Part shown: one piece after another, positions 19,934 through 28,313 of the stretch
How positions within the stretch are numbered: the first letter of the stretch is position 1
How the letters are laid out: each line of letters starts with the position of its first letter
NCBI GenBank assembly: GCA_003600225.1
Contig: QZFT01000014.1
Coordinates: forward strand, 107,476 to 171,475
DNA from: Pseudonocardiaceae bacterium YIM PH 21723
Lineage (GTDB): Bacteria > Actinomycetota > Actinomycetes > Mycobacteriales > Pseudonocardiaceae
Direction of reading: 5' to 3'
Length of the DNA: 64,000 nt
Made by a program: the position numbers and the translations under genes
The notes under the pieces: generated by a model
Told to the model about the DNA's origin: nothing
Database searches by the model: none
What the model saw: the letters and a program-made list of their open reading frames with translations, nothing else

Positions 19934-21158
19934 CACACGACTCAGCACGGCCGCCGTCCGGCGCATCGCCCTGTCGGCACAGGGTTTCGGCACCGCCCGG
20001 CCCAGCGGAACACCGACCCGCCGACACCTGGCCGGGGTGATCGACCGGCTCGGCCTGTTGCAGCTGGACTCGGTGAACGTGGCCGTGCGCGCGCACTACA
20101 TGCCGGTCTTCTCCCGGATGGGCGGCTATCCGCAGCAGCTCCTCGACGAGGCGGCCTGGTCGCACAGCACCCGCCGGCCGCGGCTGCTCGTGGAGTACTG
20201 GGCGCACGAGGCGAGCCTGCTGCCCATCGGGGACTGGCCGCTGCTGAAGGCCCGCATGCGGCACTACGCCGGACTGCTCGGCAAGCACTGGAAGGTGGTG
20301 GCCACCGAGCCCGGCCTCGCCGAGGACGTGCTCTCGGTGGTCAAGGAGCTGGGGCCGCTGACCGCGGGCGCCATCGAGAAGGAACTCGGCCGGGACTCGC
20401 CGCGCGGCAAGGGCGGCTGGTGGAACCGGTCGGACACCAAGAGCACCTGCGAGTACCTGTTCGCGGTCGGTGGGCTCACCACCGGACACCGCGTCGGCTT
20501 CGAGCGTTACTACGACCTGCCCGAGCGCGTGCTGCCCCCGGAGGTGCTGTCCGCGCCGGAGCTGTCCGACGCGGAGATCTCCCGCGAGTTCATCCGCCGC
20601 TCCGCGGTCCGGCTCGGCGTCGGCACCGAGACCGACCTGCGGGACTACTACCGGCTGAAGCCCGAACCCGCCCGCACCGCGCTGCGTGAGCTGGTCGCCG
20701 CGGGGGAGCTGGAGGAGGTCACGGTGCCGGGCTGGCGCAAGCCCGGCTACCTGCACCCGGAGGCACGCAGGCCGCGCAAGATCACCGGGCGGGCGCTGCT
20801 GTGCCCGTTCGACCCGCTCGTCTGGGAGCGGGACCGCACCGAGCGGATCTTCGACTTCTTCTACCGCATCGAGATCTACACCCCGGAGCACAAGCGAGTG
20901 CACGGCTACTACGTCTACCCGTTCCTGCTCGACGAGCGCCTGGTGGCCCGGGTGGACCTGAAGGCCGACCGCAAGACGGGCGTCCTGCGGGTGCCGGGGG
21001 CGTTCGTGGAGGCCGCCGTGGACCCCGCCGAGCATCCCCGGGTAGCGGCCGAACTGGCCGCCGAACTCCGGGAGATGGCCGACTGGCTCGAGCTGACAGA
21101 TGTGCTGGTCGGCGGCCGGGGAGACCTCGCCGACGCCCTGCGTCAGGCGATCGGGTGA
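19923..21158 (+). CDS. YcaQ/AlkX-family winged-helix DNA glycosylase
   Basis: 411 residues from GTG 19923, inside the end of the EamA gene. The family (HTH_42, E. coli YcaQ) excises bulky N7-alkylguanines and unhooks interstrand crosslinks; the Streptomyces homologue AlkZ gives azinomycin resistance. The catalytic QxQ/QxD motif appears as QLD at 47-49 within GLLQLDSVNVAVRAHYMPVF, followed by RPRLLVEYWAHEASLLP, and later DYYRLK and the C-terminal RIFDFFYRIEIYTPEHKRVHGYYVYP block. The QxD form is typical of the YcaQ-like rather than the AlkZ branch. Broad crosslink repair is inferred. Confidence 0.86.
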   Translation: MGTDTRLSTAAVRRIALSAQGFGTARPSGTPTRRHLAGVIDRLGLLQLDSVNVAVRAHYMPVFSRMGGYPQQLLDEAAWSHSTRRPRLLVEYWAHEASLLPIGDWPLLKARMRHYAGLLGKHWKVVATEPGLAEDVLSVVKELGPLTAGAIEKELGRDSPRGKGGWWNRSDTKSTCEYLFAVGGLTTGHRVGFERYYDLPERVLPPEVLSAPELSDAEISREFIRRSAVRLGVGTETDLRDYYRLKPEPARTALRELVAAGELEEVTVPGWRKPGYLHPEARRPRKITGRALLCPFDPLVWERDRTERIFDFFYRIEIYTPEHKRVHGYYVYPFLLDERLVARVDLKADRKTGVLRVPGAFVEAAVDPAEHPRVAAELAAELREMADWLELTDVLVGGRGDLADALRQAIG

Positions 21159-21171
21159 CACGAAGTGCTGG

Positions 21172-21224
21172 AGTCGATAACGGTTACTTGATCGACTATC
21201 GGTGATGCGCTTACGGTCAACCTT
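21172..21224 (+). promoter_or_regulatory. Promoter and possible auto-operator of the FadR-type gene
   Basis: -35 TTGATC (21188-21193), 18 nt, -10 TACGGT (21212-21217), 7 nt, ATG 21225: a leaderless promoter. AGTCGAT (21172-21178) and ATCGACT (21191-21197) form an inverted repeat overlapping the -35 and could be the regulator's own operator. Confidence 0.6.
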
Positions 21225-21950
21225 ATGGAGCCGTGGCGGGTAGACCAGAAGGCGGTACTTGATGCCGTCTTCGAACAGTTGCTCGGCGACGTGGCGGACG
21301 ACCAGCTGGCTCCGGGTGAACCTCTGCCGAGTGAGGATCGCATCGCTAATCGGCTCGGCGCTTCACCCGATGTGGTGCGTGAGGCGTTGCGCAGGCTGAT
21401 GCACTCGGGCCTGGTGGAGACCGACGACGAGAAGATCTACCGCAAGATCCGGTTCACCCGTAAGGAAGGCGGCCTGGAGCTGCTGCCGAAGCTGTTGTTC
21501 GGCGGCGGGCGCAAGGACTTCGCGGTCGCCCGGGGCATGGTCGAGGCCCGGCTGTACGTGTCCCCGCAGATCGCGGCCATGGCCGCTGCCCGGTCGGGGG
21601 CGAAGACCGCCGATGCCCTGGACCGCATCCTGGAGGACTTCACCGCCACCGAGGAGATCAACGAGCGGCAGCGGCTGGCGATGAGCTTCTGGCAGGCCAT
21701 CGCCGACGCGGCCGACTCCGTGGTGTTCCGGCTGATGCTCAACAACATCCGCACCGCGTACGAGCCGTTCCTGGAGCCCATGGCGGTCATCGCCGAGCCC
21801 GAGATGAAGCGGGTGGCCGACTACCGCGCGGTGGCCGACGCGATCATCGCCGGCGACGAGGCGACCGCCCGCCGGCTCACCGAGGAACTGATCACCCCCG
21901 CCAGCGAGGCCCTCATCGAGGTCCTCCGCCATCTGGAGGAACACGCCTGA
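21225..21950 (+). CDS. FadR/GntR-family transcriptional regulator
   Basis: 241 residues. The N-terminal winged helix reads LAPGEPLPSEDRIANRLGASPDVVREALRRLMHSGLVE (about 29-66). The all-helical FCD-like ligand domain follows; metal-binding residues are not obvious, but the last helices FLEPMAVIAEPEMKRVADYRAVADAIIAGDEATARRL match FadR-type effectors. Such proteins sense fatty-acyl-CoA or small organic acids. A near-perfect inverted repeat over its own promoter suggests autoregulation. The secreted hydrolase gene starts 52 nt after the stop, without clear functional link. Confidence 0.88.
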   Translation: MEPWRVDQKAVLDAVFEQLLGDVADDQLAPGEPLPSEDRIANRLGASPDVVREALRRLMHSGLVETDDEKIYRKIRFTRKEGGLELLPKLLFGGGRKDFAVARGMVEARLYVSPQIAAMAAARSGAKTADALDRILEDFTATEEINERQRLAMSFWQAIADAADSVVFRLMLNNIRTAYEPFLEPMAVIAEPEMKRVADYRAVADAIIAGDEATARRLTEELITPASEALIEVLRHLEEHA

Positions 21951-22001
21951 TCCACCCGGGACTACGCTCCGGGCAGGAGCAGTGTCCTTGGGGGAGCCAT
22001 C

Positions 22002-23384
22002 ATGCGTCGTCTGTCGTCCGTACTCGGCACGGTGATCGTCACCGTCGCCCTGCTCACCGCGCCCGCGCAGGCGAAGCCCGCCGTCGGCTGGGTGCCCTGC
22101 CGGCAGAATCCCGCCGCCCAGTGCGGGGTGCTCGCCGTGCCGGTCGACTGGTCCCGCCCGGGCGGCTCGACGGTGGACATCGCCCTCGTCCGCCGTCCGG
22201 CGACCGGGCAGCGCCAGGGCACGGTCGTCGTCTCACCCGGCGGTCCGGGGGACTCCGGAGTCGACGTGGTGCAGCAGGCGCCGTTCGCGCCGGAGCTCAC
22301 GGAACGGTTCGACATCGTCAGCTTCGATCCGCGCGGCACCACGCGCAGCCAGGCCATCCAGTGCGATCCCGATCTGGTCGCCCATCCGGTGCCGGTACCG
22401 ACGGACGCCGCGAGCCTGCGCCGGCTGGCCCGGTACAACGCGACGCTCGGCGCCGGCTGCCTGGCGCGCAGCGGCCCGCTGGTGCGGCAGATGGATTCCG
22501 ACAGCGTGGCCCGCGATATCGAGGCCATCCGCCGGGCACTCGGCGCGGACACGATCAGCCTGTACGCACTGTCGGCGGGCACGGTCCCCGCGCAGCGGTA
22601 CGCCGAGCTGTTCGGTCCCCGGCTGCGAGCCCTGGTCCTGGACTCCGTGCTGGACCGGACCGCGGACACCCGGCGCTGGGTCACCGACGCCGGGCAGTCG
22701 GTGGAACAGGCCCTGGGGCAGTTCCACGCGTGGTGTGACCGGACCCCGACCTGCGCGGTGCGCGGACGGTCCGCCGAGGTGATCGCCCAGCTGCTGGCCA
22801 AGGCCGATCGCGGCGAGCTCAGCACGGCCACCGGCGGCGCGGTGACCCGCTGGGACATGGCCGGCCGGATCTTCGCCGCCATGGGAATGGGTGCCCAGAG
22901 CTGGCCGAAGTTCGCCGGTCAGCTGGCCGGATGGCTCACGGGTGACCCCATCGACTTCGTGATGGCGGGACAGGTCGGTCCCACCGCCCAGGCGATGATG
23001 TGCCTGGACTGGCAGCTCCCGGTGGGCGATCTGGCCGAGCTCCAGGAACTCGGCAGGCGGTCCGCCCCCAGCCTCGGCGGTCCCTGGTTCGCGCTGGCCC
23101 TGGTGTACGGATGCCACGGCTGGCCGTTCCCGGTGAGCGATCCGCAGCACCGGCCCCGGATCCACGATGTACCGACGCTGATCGCCAACGGCCGGTTCGA
23201 CGCCTCGACCGCGTACGCCGGGGCTCAGCGGGTACACCGGCAGATCCCCGGTTCCACCCTGCTCACCTACCAGGGCGTCGGCCACGCCGTGTACGGACAG
23301 AGCACCTGCGGCAAGCGGGCCATCGAGACCTACCTGCTCACCCTGCGGACCCCGGTGACCGACTGCCCCGCCGAATGGCCGTGA
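22002..23384 (+). CDS. Secreted alpha/beta-hydrolase (tripeptidyl-aminopeptidase type)
   Basis: 460 residues with a signal peptide (1-24, cleavage near PAQA). The pattern PVDWSRPGGSTVDIALVRRPA … VVVSPGGPGDSGVD (oxyanion loop) … FDIVSFDPRGTTRSQAIQC is that of actinobacterial tripeptidyl aminopeptidases of the alpha/beta-hydrolase fold. The nucleophile elbow is ALSAGT (Ser about 190), where the usual first Gly is Ala. The C-terminal TAP-like domain ends with IPGSTLLTYQGVGHAVY holding the catalytic His. It probably trims peptides outside the cell. Cysteines suggest disulfides. A perfect terminator hairpin follows. Confidence 0.9.
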   Translation: MRRLSSVLGTVIVTVALLTAPAQAKPAVGWVPCRQNPAAQCGVLAVPVDWSRPGGSTVDIALVRRPATGQRQGTVVVSPGGPGDSGVDVVQQAPFAPELTERFDIVSFDPRGTTRSQAIQCDPDLVAHPVPVPTDAASLRRLARYNATLGAGCLARSGPLVRQMDSDSVARDIEAIRRALGADTISLYALSAGTVPAQRYAELFGPRLRALVLDSVLDRTADTRRWVTDAGQSVEQALGQFHAWCDRTPTCAVRGRSAEVIAQLLAKADRGELSTATGGAVTRWDMAGRIFAAMGMGAQSWPKFAGQLAGWLTGDPIDFVMAGQVGPTAQAMMCLDWQLPVGDLAELQELGRRSAPSLGGPWFALALVYGCHGWPFPVSDPQHRPRIHDVPTLIANGRFDASTAYAGAQRVHRQIPGSTLLTYQGVGHAVYGQSTCGKRAIETYLLTLRTPVTDCPAEWP

Positions 23385-23412
23385 CAGGGGAACCCGGTGA
23401 CGGGTTCCCCTG
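23385..23412. terminator. Convergent terminator
   Basis: Perfect 12-bp stem (23385-23396 with 23401-23412) closed by a GTGA tetraloop, directly between the convergent hydrolase and DUF4097 genes. Confidence 0.85.
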
Positions 23413-23421
23413 CCGGGCAGG

Positions 23422-24381
23422 TCATTCCGTGGTGGCCCTGGCGACCAGCACGTTGCCCGCGCCGGTGCGGGCCTTGACGATCACCGTCGGAGCGCCGGCC
23501 GGCGGGTTCACCGGGGCGGTCTCCGAGATGTCCAGCTCGCTGCGCGCGGTGCCCCACGCCGAGTTGAGGTCCAGGTTCGCCAGCACACCCTCGCGGATGC
23601 CGACCTGCACCGAACCCGAGCCGGTGCCCACGTCGATCACGCCGCCCGCGGCGTCCGCGATGGTCAGCGCGCCGGTGCCGCTGCGCGCCTTGACCACGCC
23701 GTTCACCGAGCCCAGCCAGACGTTGCCGCCGCCGGTGCCGATGGAGGTGTGCCCGGCGAGGCTGCCCACCTCCACATCACCGGTACCGGTGCGGATCTTC
23801 AGCCCGTCCTGGGAGCCGGTGACCCGGACGGAGCCGGAGCCGGTGGACAGGATCGAGGTGTGGGCCACCTTGTCCAGGGTGATGTCCCCGGTGGCGGTGT
23901 TCAGCGTGGCGCGCTCGGCCGGGCCGGTCACGTCGATCGCGGCCAGCTTGCCGTGCACCAGCACCGTGGACCCCTCGGGAGCGGTCACGGTGATCTGCAG
24001 GCCGATCGTGCGCAGCGGCAGGTTCTTCGGCGTCTGCACGGCGATGTTGCGGCCGTGCTGTTCGACCCGGGTCAGCCGGATGGCGTCCCGCAGCAGCTCG
24101 TCCTGGCTGCGCGGCGGGGTGCTCTGGTTGCCGAACTGGGTGGACACCCAGTTCACGATCCCGGCGATGCCGGCGCCGATGCCGCCCGCGGGCGCCGGTC
24201 CGGGCGCCACGGTCACGGTGACCTTGTCGGTCTGCTCCAGCTTGACGTCCACCGCGCCGGAGTCGATGTTCACGGTCAGTTCCACCGGCGCCGGGGCGTC
24301 GAACTCCCGGTAGGCGTTCTCGGCCTTGGGCTCAGAGTTCTCCACGACGGTCCCCTCAATAATCCGCGGTTCACTACTCAT
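23422..24381 (-). CDS. DUF4097-type beta-strand repeat protein
   Basis: 319 residues. The sequence is built of repeating strands with GxG turns (TATGDITLD, STGSGSVRVTGSQDGLKIRTGTGDVEVGSLAGHTSIGTGGGNVWLG, KARSGTGALTIADAAGG), the pattern of DUF4097/putative-adhesin right-handed beta solenoids. There is no signal peptide or clear membrane helix. A Shine-Dalgarno GAGGGGA precedes ATG 24381. It follows the ribbon-helix-helix gene by 67 nt on the same strand; this pairing is common in actinobacteria, so both are likely one regulated unit. Function unknown. Confidence 0.85.
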   Translation of the reverse strand: MSSEPRIIEGTVVENSEPKAENAYREFDAPAPVELTVNIDSGAVDVKLEQTDKVTVTVAPGPAPAGGIGAGIAGIVNWVSTQFGNQSTPPRSQDELLRDAIRLTRVEQHGRNIAVQTPKNLPLRTIGLQITVTAPEGSTVLVHGKLAAIDVTGPAERATLNTATGDITLDKVAHTSILSTGSGSVRVTGSQDGLKIRTGTGDVEVGSLAGHTSIGTGGGNVWLGSVNGVVKARSGTGALTIADAAGGVIDVGTGSGSVQVGIREGVLANLDLNSAWGTARSELDISETAPVNPPAGAPTVIVKARTGAGNVLVARATTE

Positions 24382-24448
24382 GACGTGTTCCCCTCAGTGC
24401 TCTGCTTGTAGATGCCAATCCGGCCTCCGGCCTACTTGGCATGTGATG

Positions 24449-24934
24449 TCAGCCCTGGACCCAGCCACGCAGGCTGGCTCCGCGCTGGGGCTGGTCCGTG
24501 TTCTGCTTGCGCTGCTGGGACAGATGTCCCTGCACGGCCTGGGACAGCCAGGTGTTCAGCGAGACCCCCTGGGTGTTCGCCGCCTGTTCGGCCTTGGCCT
24601 TGAGTTCCTCGAACAGCCGCAGGGTGACGCGGGTGACGTCCCCGGACAGCGGTTCCTCGACCGGCGGCGGGCCGGTCGGCGCACCCCCGGTGGCGGTGCC
24701 GACGACCACCACCTCGACGGATCCGCCACGCAGCCGCAGTTCGACGACCTGGTCCTCGAGTTCGGCGGTCACCTCGGCCGCCAGATCGGACAGTGCGTTC
24801 ATCAGGGCCAGCCGCGCGGCCGGTTCCAGGGTGGCGGCCAGCACGGCCGCGGTGCGCCGGGTGTTGTCGTCCCCGGCGGCGGCCGCGGTCGCCAGGTCTT
24901 CCCGGAGTTGGCTCAGATATGGCGTCAGGTCCAT
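24449..24934 (-). CDS. HicB-like ribbon-helix-helix regulator
   Basis: 161 residues. The C-terminal region (about 99-140, VTRVTLRLFEELKAKAEQAA … GVSLNTWLSQAVQGHL) is an Arc/CopG/HicB-type ribbon-helix-helix: a short beta strand with alternating polar residues and two helices. The N-terminal half is helical (ALMNALSDLAAEVTAELED) and may mediate oligomerisation. No toxin gene lies beside it; the partner is the DUF4097 gene downstream. The promoter is covered by six TGRCRYCA boxes in helical phase, so strong autorepression is likely. Annotated HicB antitoxins of this long form occur next to DUF4097 genes. Confidence 0.85.
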   Translation of the reverse strand: MDLTPYLSQLREDLATAAAAGDDNTRRTAAVLAATLEPAARLALMNALSDLAAEVTAELEDQVVELRLRGGSVEVVVVGTATGGAPTGPPPVEEPLSGDVTRVTLRLFEELKAKAEQAANTQGVSLNTWLSQAVQGHLSQQRKQNTDQPQRGASLRGWVQG

Positions 24935-25018
24935 GACGCCACTATGGCGTCACTGGTGACATCACGCAACCCTGATTTGACGTCACGATGCCGTCTTGTG
25001 ACGTCATGGGTGACATCA
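24934..25018 (-). promoter_or_regulatory. Operator array of six TGRCRYCA boxes over a leaderless promoter
   Basis: Eight-base palindromic boxes start at 24934, 24945, 24957, 24978, 24999 and 25011: TGACGCCA, TGGCGTCA, TGACATCA, TGACGTCA, TGACGTCA, TGACATCA. Spacings of 11, 12, 21, 21 and 12 put all near one face of the helix. On the minus strand a promoter TTGCGT (24969-24964), 17 nt, CATAGT (24946-24941) lies 6 nt before the ATG, so boxes cover its spacer, -10 and start codon. A further TGGCGTCA at 24920 is inside the gene. Confidence 0.8.
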
Positions 25019-25043
25019 GGGTGATGCCGGATGTGCCCGGCGG

Positions 25044-25532
25044 CTAGCGCTGGTAGGCGCGAATCCGGTAGCGCAGGCCGGATGTGGACGTCTGCCAGTC
25101 ACTGTCCTGGGTGACGGTCCAATCCGGGGTGATGGTGGGGGCGAACGCCTCGCCCTGCACCTCGACCTGCACGTCGGTGACGGAGAGCAGCGTCGCGTGG
25201 TCCATCGCGGCGCGGTAGATCTCACCGCCGCCGATGACCCACACCGTCGCCGAGTCGCGCCCGGCCAGTTCCAGGGCCTCGGTGACCGATCCGGCGGAGT
25301 CCGCGCCCTCGGCTGCCCAGTCCCGGTCGCGGGTGACCACGATGTTGCGCCGGCCTGCTAGGGGCCGGAACCGCGGTGGCAGCGAGTCCCAGGTCTTGCG
25401 GCCCATCACCACGGGATGGCCGAGTGTCGTCGCCTTGAAGTGCGCCATGTCCTCGGGCAGCCGCCAGGGAATGGTGTTCCGGGCGCCGATCACGCCCTGC
25501 GGATTCTGTGCCCAGATGAGTCCGATGGTCAC
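25044..25532 (-). CDS. folA: Dihydrofolate reductase
   Basis: 162 residues from GTG 25532, which overlaps the thyA stop (GTGA). DHFR reduces dihydrofolate, the by-product of ThyA, with NADPH. Family landmarks: [34 protein letters not shown] (Trp and Glu/Asp of the active site), [29 protein letters not shown], and [13 protein letters not shown] (nucleotide loop). Length is standard. Coupling to thyA links both steps of the thymidylate cycle; ThyX encoded divergently does not need this enzyme for its flavin-based reaction. Confidence 0.97.
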   Translation of the reverse strand: MTIGLIWAQNPQGVIGARNTIPWRLPEDMAHFKATTLGHPVVMGRKTWDSLPPRFRPLAGRRNIVVTRDRDWAAEGADSAGSVTEALELAGRDSATVWVIGGGEIYRAAMDHATLLSVTDVQVEVQGEAFAPTITPDWTVTQDSDWQTSTSGLRYRIRAYQR

Positions 25533-26326
25533 ACTGCCACCGGTGCCTTGATCGCCGCATGGTGCTTGTAGTCGACGATTTCCACATCGGAATACGTGTA
25601 GTCGAACAGGGAATCGGCTTTGCCGAGGTTGAGCGTGGGGAAATCGAATGGGGAGCGCGAGAGCTGTTCGTTCACCTGGTCGACGTGATTGTTGTAAATG
25701 TGGCAATCACCGCCGGTCCAGATGAAATCGCCGGGCTCCAGTCCCACCTGTTGCGCGACCATATGTGTCAGCAGGGCATAACTCGCGATATTGAACGGCA
25801 CGCCGAGAAACAGATCCGCGCTGCGTTGATACAACTGGCAGGAAAGTTTGCCGTCGGCGACGTAGAACTGGAAGAAGGCGTGGCACGGTGCGAGTGCCAT
25901 CTTGGGAATTTCCGCGACGTTCCAGCTGGAGACGATCATTCGCCGGGAGTCCGGGTCGCGGCGCAGGGTCTCCAGGACTTCGCTGACCTGGTCGATGAAT
26001 TCGCCGTCGGCGGCCGGCCAGGATCGCCACTGAGCTCCGTAAACGGGGCCCAGATCACCGTTCGCGTCGGCCCATTCGTCCCAGATGGTGACGCCGTGCT
26101 CCTGGAGCCAGCGAACATTCGATTCGCCACGCAGAAACCACAGCAACTCGTAGACGATCGACTTGAGGTGCACCTTTTTGGTGGTGATCAGCGGAAAGCC
26201 CTGCGAAAGGTCATAGCGCAACTGGTGCCCGAAGACACTTCGGGTGCCGGTGCCCGTTCGGTCGGCTTTGTCCGATCCAGAAGCGAGAACCAATCGCAAA
26301 AGATCTTCATACTGGGTATCAGCCAC
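25529..26326 (-). CDS. thyA: Thymidylate synthase (folate-oxidising, ThyA)
   Basis: 265 residues. ThyA methylates dUMP to dTMP with methylene-tetrahydrofolate, releasing dihydrofolate. The nucleophile Cys148 lies in [12 protein letters not shown]; the dUMP loop [12 protein letters not shown] (22-33), [18 protein letters not shown] and the [14 protein letters not shown] block are intact. The GTG start at 26326 is set by a leaderless promoter (TAGACT 7 nt upstream). folA follows with a four-base overlap. Local base composition is slightly lower in GC than its neighbours (for example 25560-25700), which could hint at transfer but is not proof. Confidence 0.98.
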   Translation of the reverse strand: MADTQYEDLLRLVLASGSDKADRTGTGTRSVFGHQLRYDLSQGFPLITTKKVHLKSIVYELLWFLRGESNVRWLQEHGVTIWDEWADANGDLGPVYGAQWRSWPAADGEFIDQVSEVLETLRRDPDSRRMIVSSWNVAEIPKMALAPCHAFFQFYVADGKLSCQLYQRSADLFLGVPFNIASYALLTHMVAQQVGLEPGDFIWTGGDCHIYNNHVDQVNEQLSRSPFDFPTLNLGKADSLFDYTYSDVEIVDYKHHAAIKAPVAV

Positions 26327-26339
26327 GGAATTGAGTCTA
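26327..26339 (-). promoter_or_regulatory. Leaderless promoter of thyA
   Basis: TAGACT (26339-26334, minus strand) followed by 7 nt and GTG 26326. The remaining divergent space to thyX (to 26470) shows no clear operator. Confidence 0.65.
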
Positions 26340-26470
26340 CAAGCCGCTTCGGTCTCGATCTGGGCCAGATGGGGGCCCGGGTTGCTCCGCGGGTGCGCCT
26401 ACCCGGCTGTAGAAGATCGACGCAGTTCAATTAGGGTGTTGCGGGGTTCTACGAGGCAAGGAACAGGGGC

Positions 26471-27223
26471 GTGTCCGGAACGGTGAAACCACGAGTCCAA
26501 CTCGTCGCGAAGACCGAGTACTTCCCCGTTGACGGCGTGCCCTGGTCCACCGACGCCGACGGTGGAGAGGCCCTCGCCGAGTTCGCCGGCCGCGCCTGCT
26601 ACCAGTCCTGGGACAAGCCGAACCCCGCCACCGCGACCAACGCCGGCTACCTCGCGCACATCCTCGAGGTCGGCCACCTGTCCGTCCTGGAACACGGCAC
26701 GGTCAGCTTCTACCTCACCGGTCTCTCCCGGTCGACGGCCGCCGAGCTGGTCCGCCACCGCCACCTGTCCTTCTCCCAGCTGTCCGCGCGGCACCTCCCC
26801 GACGGCCCGCTCCCGGTCGTCGAGCCCGAGATGATCGCCGAGAACCCCGAGCTGCACGAGAAGTTCGTGGCCGCCACCGAGGCTGCCAGCGCCGCCTACC
26901 GCGAGCTGCTGACCGGTCTGGAGGAGCACTTCGCCGACGGGCCCAACGCCACCCTGCGCCGTAAGCAGGCCAGGCAGGCCGCCCGCGCCGTGCTGCCCAA
27001 CGCCACCGAGACCCGCATCGTGGTCACCGGTAATTACCGCGCCTTCCGGCACTTCGTCGCCATGCGCGCCTCCGAGCACGCGGATGTGGAGCTCCGCGCG
27101 CTGGCCATCGAGGTGCTGCGTCAGCTGCAGAAGGCCGCGCACAACGTCTTCGCCGACTTCACGATCTCCTCGCTGCCCGATGGCACCGAGGTGGCGTCCA
27201 GCCCGCTCGTCCACGAGGGCTGA
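26471..27223 (+). CDS. thyX: Flavin-dependent thymidylate synthase (ThyX)
   Basis: 250 residues from GTG 26471. ThyX makes dTMP using FAD and NADPH and releases tetrahydrofolate. The signature RHRxxSxxxxSxR is present as [13 protein letters not shown] (95-107), with Ser replacing the usual Asn after SF. FAD-binding regions [19 protein letters not shown] and [29 protein letters not shown] are intact. In mycobacteria thyX also precedes dapA and rnj, with thyA–dfrA nearby, so carrying both synthases is ancestral here rather than a recent swap (inference). Confidence 0.97.
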   Translation: MSGTVKPRVQLVAKTEYFPVDGVPWSTDADGGEALAEFAGRACYQSWDKPNPATATNAGYLAHILEVGHLSVLEHGTVSFYLTGLSRSTAAELVRHRHLSFSQLSARHLPDGPLPVVEPEMIAENPELHEKFVAATEAASAAYRELLTGLEEHFADGPNATLRRKQARQAARAVLPNATETRIVVTGNYRAFRHFVAMRASEHADVELRALAIEVLRQLQKAAHNVFADFTISSLPDGTEVASSPLVHEG

Positions 27224-27228
27224 TCGCG

Positions 27229-27843
27229 ATGAGAGCCCAGCCTCGGGACGAGGACGCCTCGGAGATCGACGAAACGGTCAGCTTGCACACCATCGACGGT
27301 GAGTTCATCCCCAGCCTGGCCGACGAGCTGCTGGACCCCTACACCGAGGCGTTCTCCGGCGCGCCCTACCGGCGTACCCGGCAGGACGCCCGGCTCGCGC
27401 TGACCGGGCTGCCGTTCGCGGCCAAGCAGCCCGAGGCCACCGCCCGGGTGGTCCGGGACGCCGACGGCACGCTGCTCGGCGCGGCCTGGGGCTGGGTCAC
27501 CCCGCCTGGCCTGCGCCGCGCGGACAACCCGTACTCCGAGGGGCTCTACGACCGGGTGCGCGTCGCCATGGGCGGCACCTGGCTGTGCGAGCAGACCCTG
27601 GTCAGCCGGTTCGAGGTGGTCGAGCTGTTCGTCCGCCCCAGCGCTCAGGGCCTGGGCTACGGGCAGAAGCTGCTGGAGTCCCTGGTCGGCGACCGGCCCT
27701 CCTGGCTGCTGTCCTGGGCGGAGAGCCCCGCGTTGTCCGCCTACCTCAAGTGGGGCTGGGCGCGGCAGTGCAACTTCGAGTCCGGCACCGGGACCCAGTT
27801 GTGCCTGCTCACCAAGGACCCGTCGGAGCTGCGGCGCCGCTGA
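27229..27843 (+). CDS. GNAT-like acetyltransferase
   Basis: 204 residues, ATG 5 nt after the thyX stop and so probably co-transcribed. The acetyl-CoA segment appears as VVELFVRPSAQGLGYGQKLLESLVG (about 125-149), and SPALSAYLKWGWARQCNFESG is the usual last motif. The N-terminal 40 residues are acidic and variable. Acceptor unknown. Repeat element B begins about 10 nt after the stop, replacing the normal terminator. Confidence 0.8.
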   Translation: MRAQPRDEDASEIDETVSLHTIDGEFIPSLADELLDPYTEAFSGAPYRRTRQDARLALTGLPFAAKQPEATARVVRDADGTLLGAAWGWVTPPGLRRADNPYSEGLYDRVRVAMGGTWLCEQTLVSRFEVVELFVRPSAQGLGYGQKLLESLVGDRPSWLLSWAESPALSAYLKWGWARQCNFESGTGTQLCLLTKDPSELRRR

Positions 27844-28310
27844 GTCCTTGTGGGGGCTGGGTCTGGGTGGTCGTCGAAGGATGGCTTTGGAGGGGGAGAC
27901 GGGTCTTCGGGGGCGTCTTTCCTGCCTGCGTGTTGGGTGGGGGGCACGCCTGACTGGCTGTTCGGGGCTGCTGCGCTGGGCTCTTATTGCGTGAGGGTGC
28001 CCCTTACTGCACTCAACGCAGTGAGGGTGCCCCTTACTGCGTGTCCCGATGATCATGGGTCACCCATGAGAGCCCCACACACCCCACGCATCCCACCAGC
28101 CCCTCCCGCCCCACTCACGGTGCGCTTATCCGTCTTCAAGACCGAAAAGTGCCCAGTTATCGGTCTTGAAGACGGAAAAGCCGGAACCGCCACCACCCGA
28201 CGGGCCCACAACGCGACGGCCCGGCAGGAAAGACCCCACCCCGTGCCCATCTCCCCTCCCAAGCCCTCGTTCGCCAACCGCCAGACGCAACGCGGCCGTA
28301 CGCTGACCCC
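27844..28310. repeat. Repeat element B (about 27852-28292), non-coding
   Basis: A 467-bp gap occupied by a second copy of the composite element, inverted relative to A. Left arm about 27852-27951 and right arm about 28221-28290 are imperfect inverted repeats. The core holds two 30-bp units (about 27992-28040), a 17-bp odd palindrome TCATGGGTCACCCATGA (28053-28069), and the GTCTTCAAGAC palindrome (28129-28176). Nothing looks translated. The right arm stops about 7 bp before the promoter of the next gene. Confidence 0.8.
28129..28176. repeat. 17-bp palindrome in element B
   Basis: Arms 28129-28145 and 28160-28176 are exact reverse complements with a 14-nt loop. The GTCTTCAAGAC core and the loop word AAAGTGCCC are shared with element A. 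Confidence 0.85.
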
Positions 28311-28313
28311 ATG
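28299..28313 (+). promoter_or_regulatory. Leaderless promoter of the TIGR03085 gene
   Basis: TACGCT (28299-28304), 6 nt, ATG 28311. It lies directly beyond the right arm of element B. Confidence 0.65.

Noticed and set aside
24449..24934. HicB-like gene as half of a toxin-antitoxin pair
   Set aside because: No small toxin frame lies beside it; the neighbours are folA and a DUF4097 gene. A regulator role fits better.
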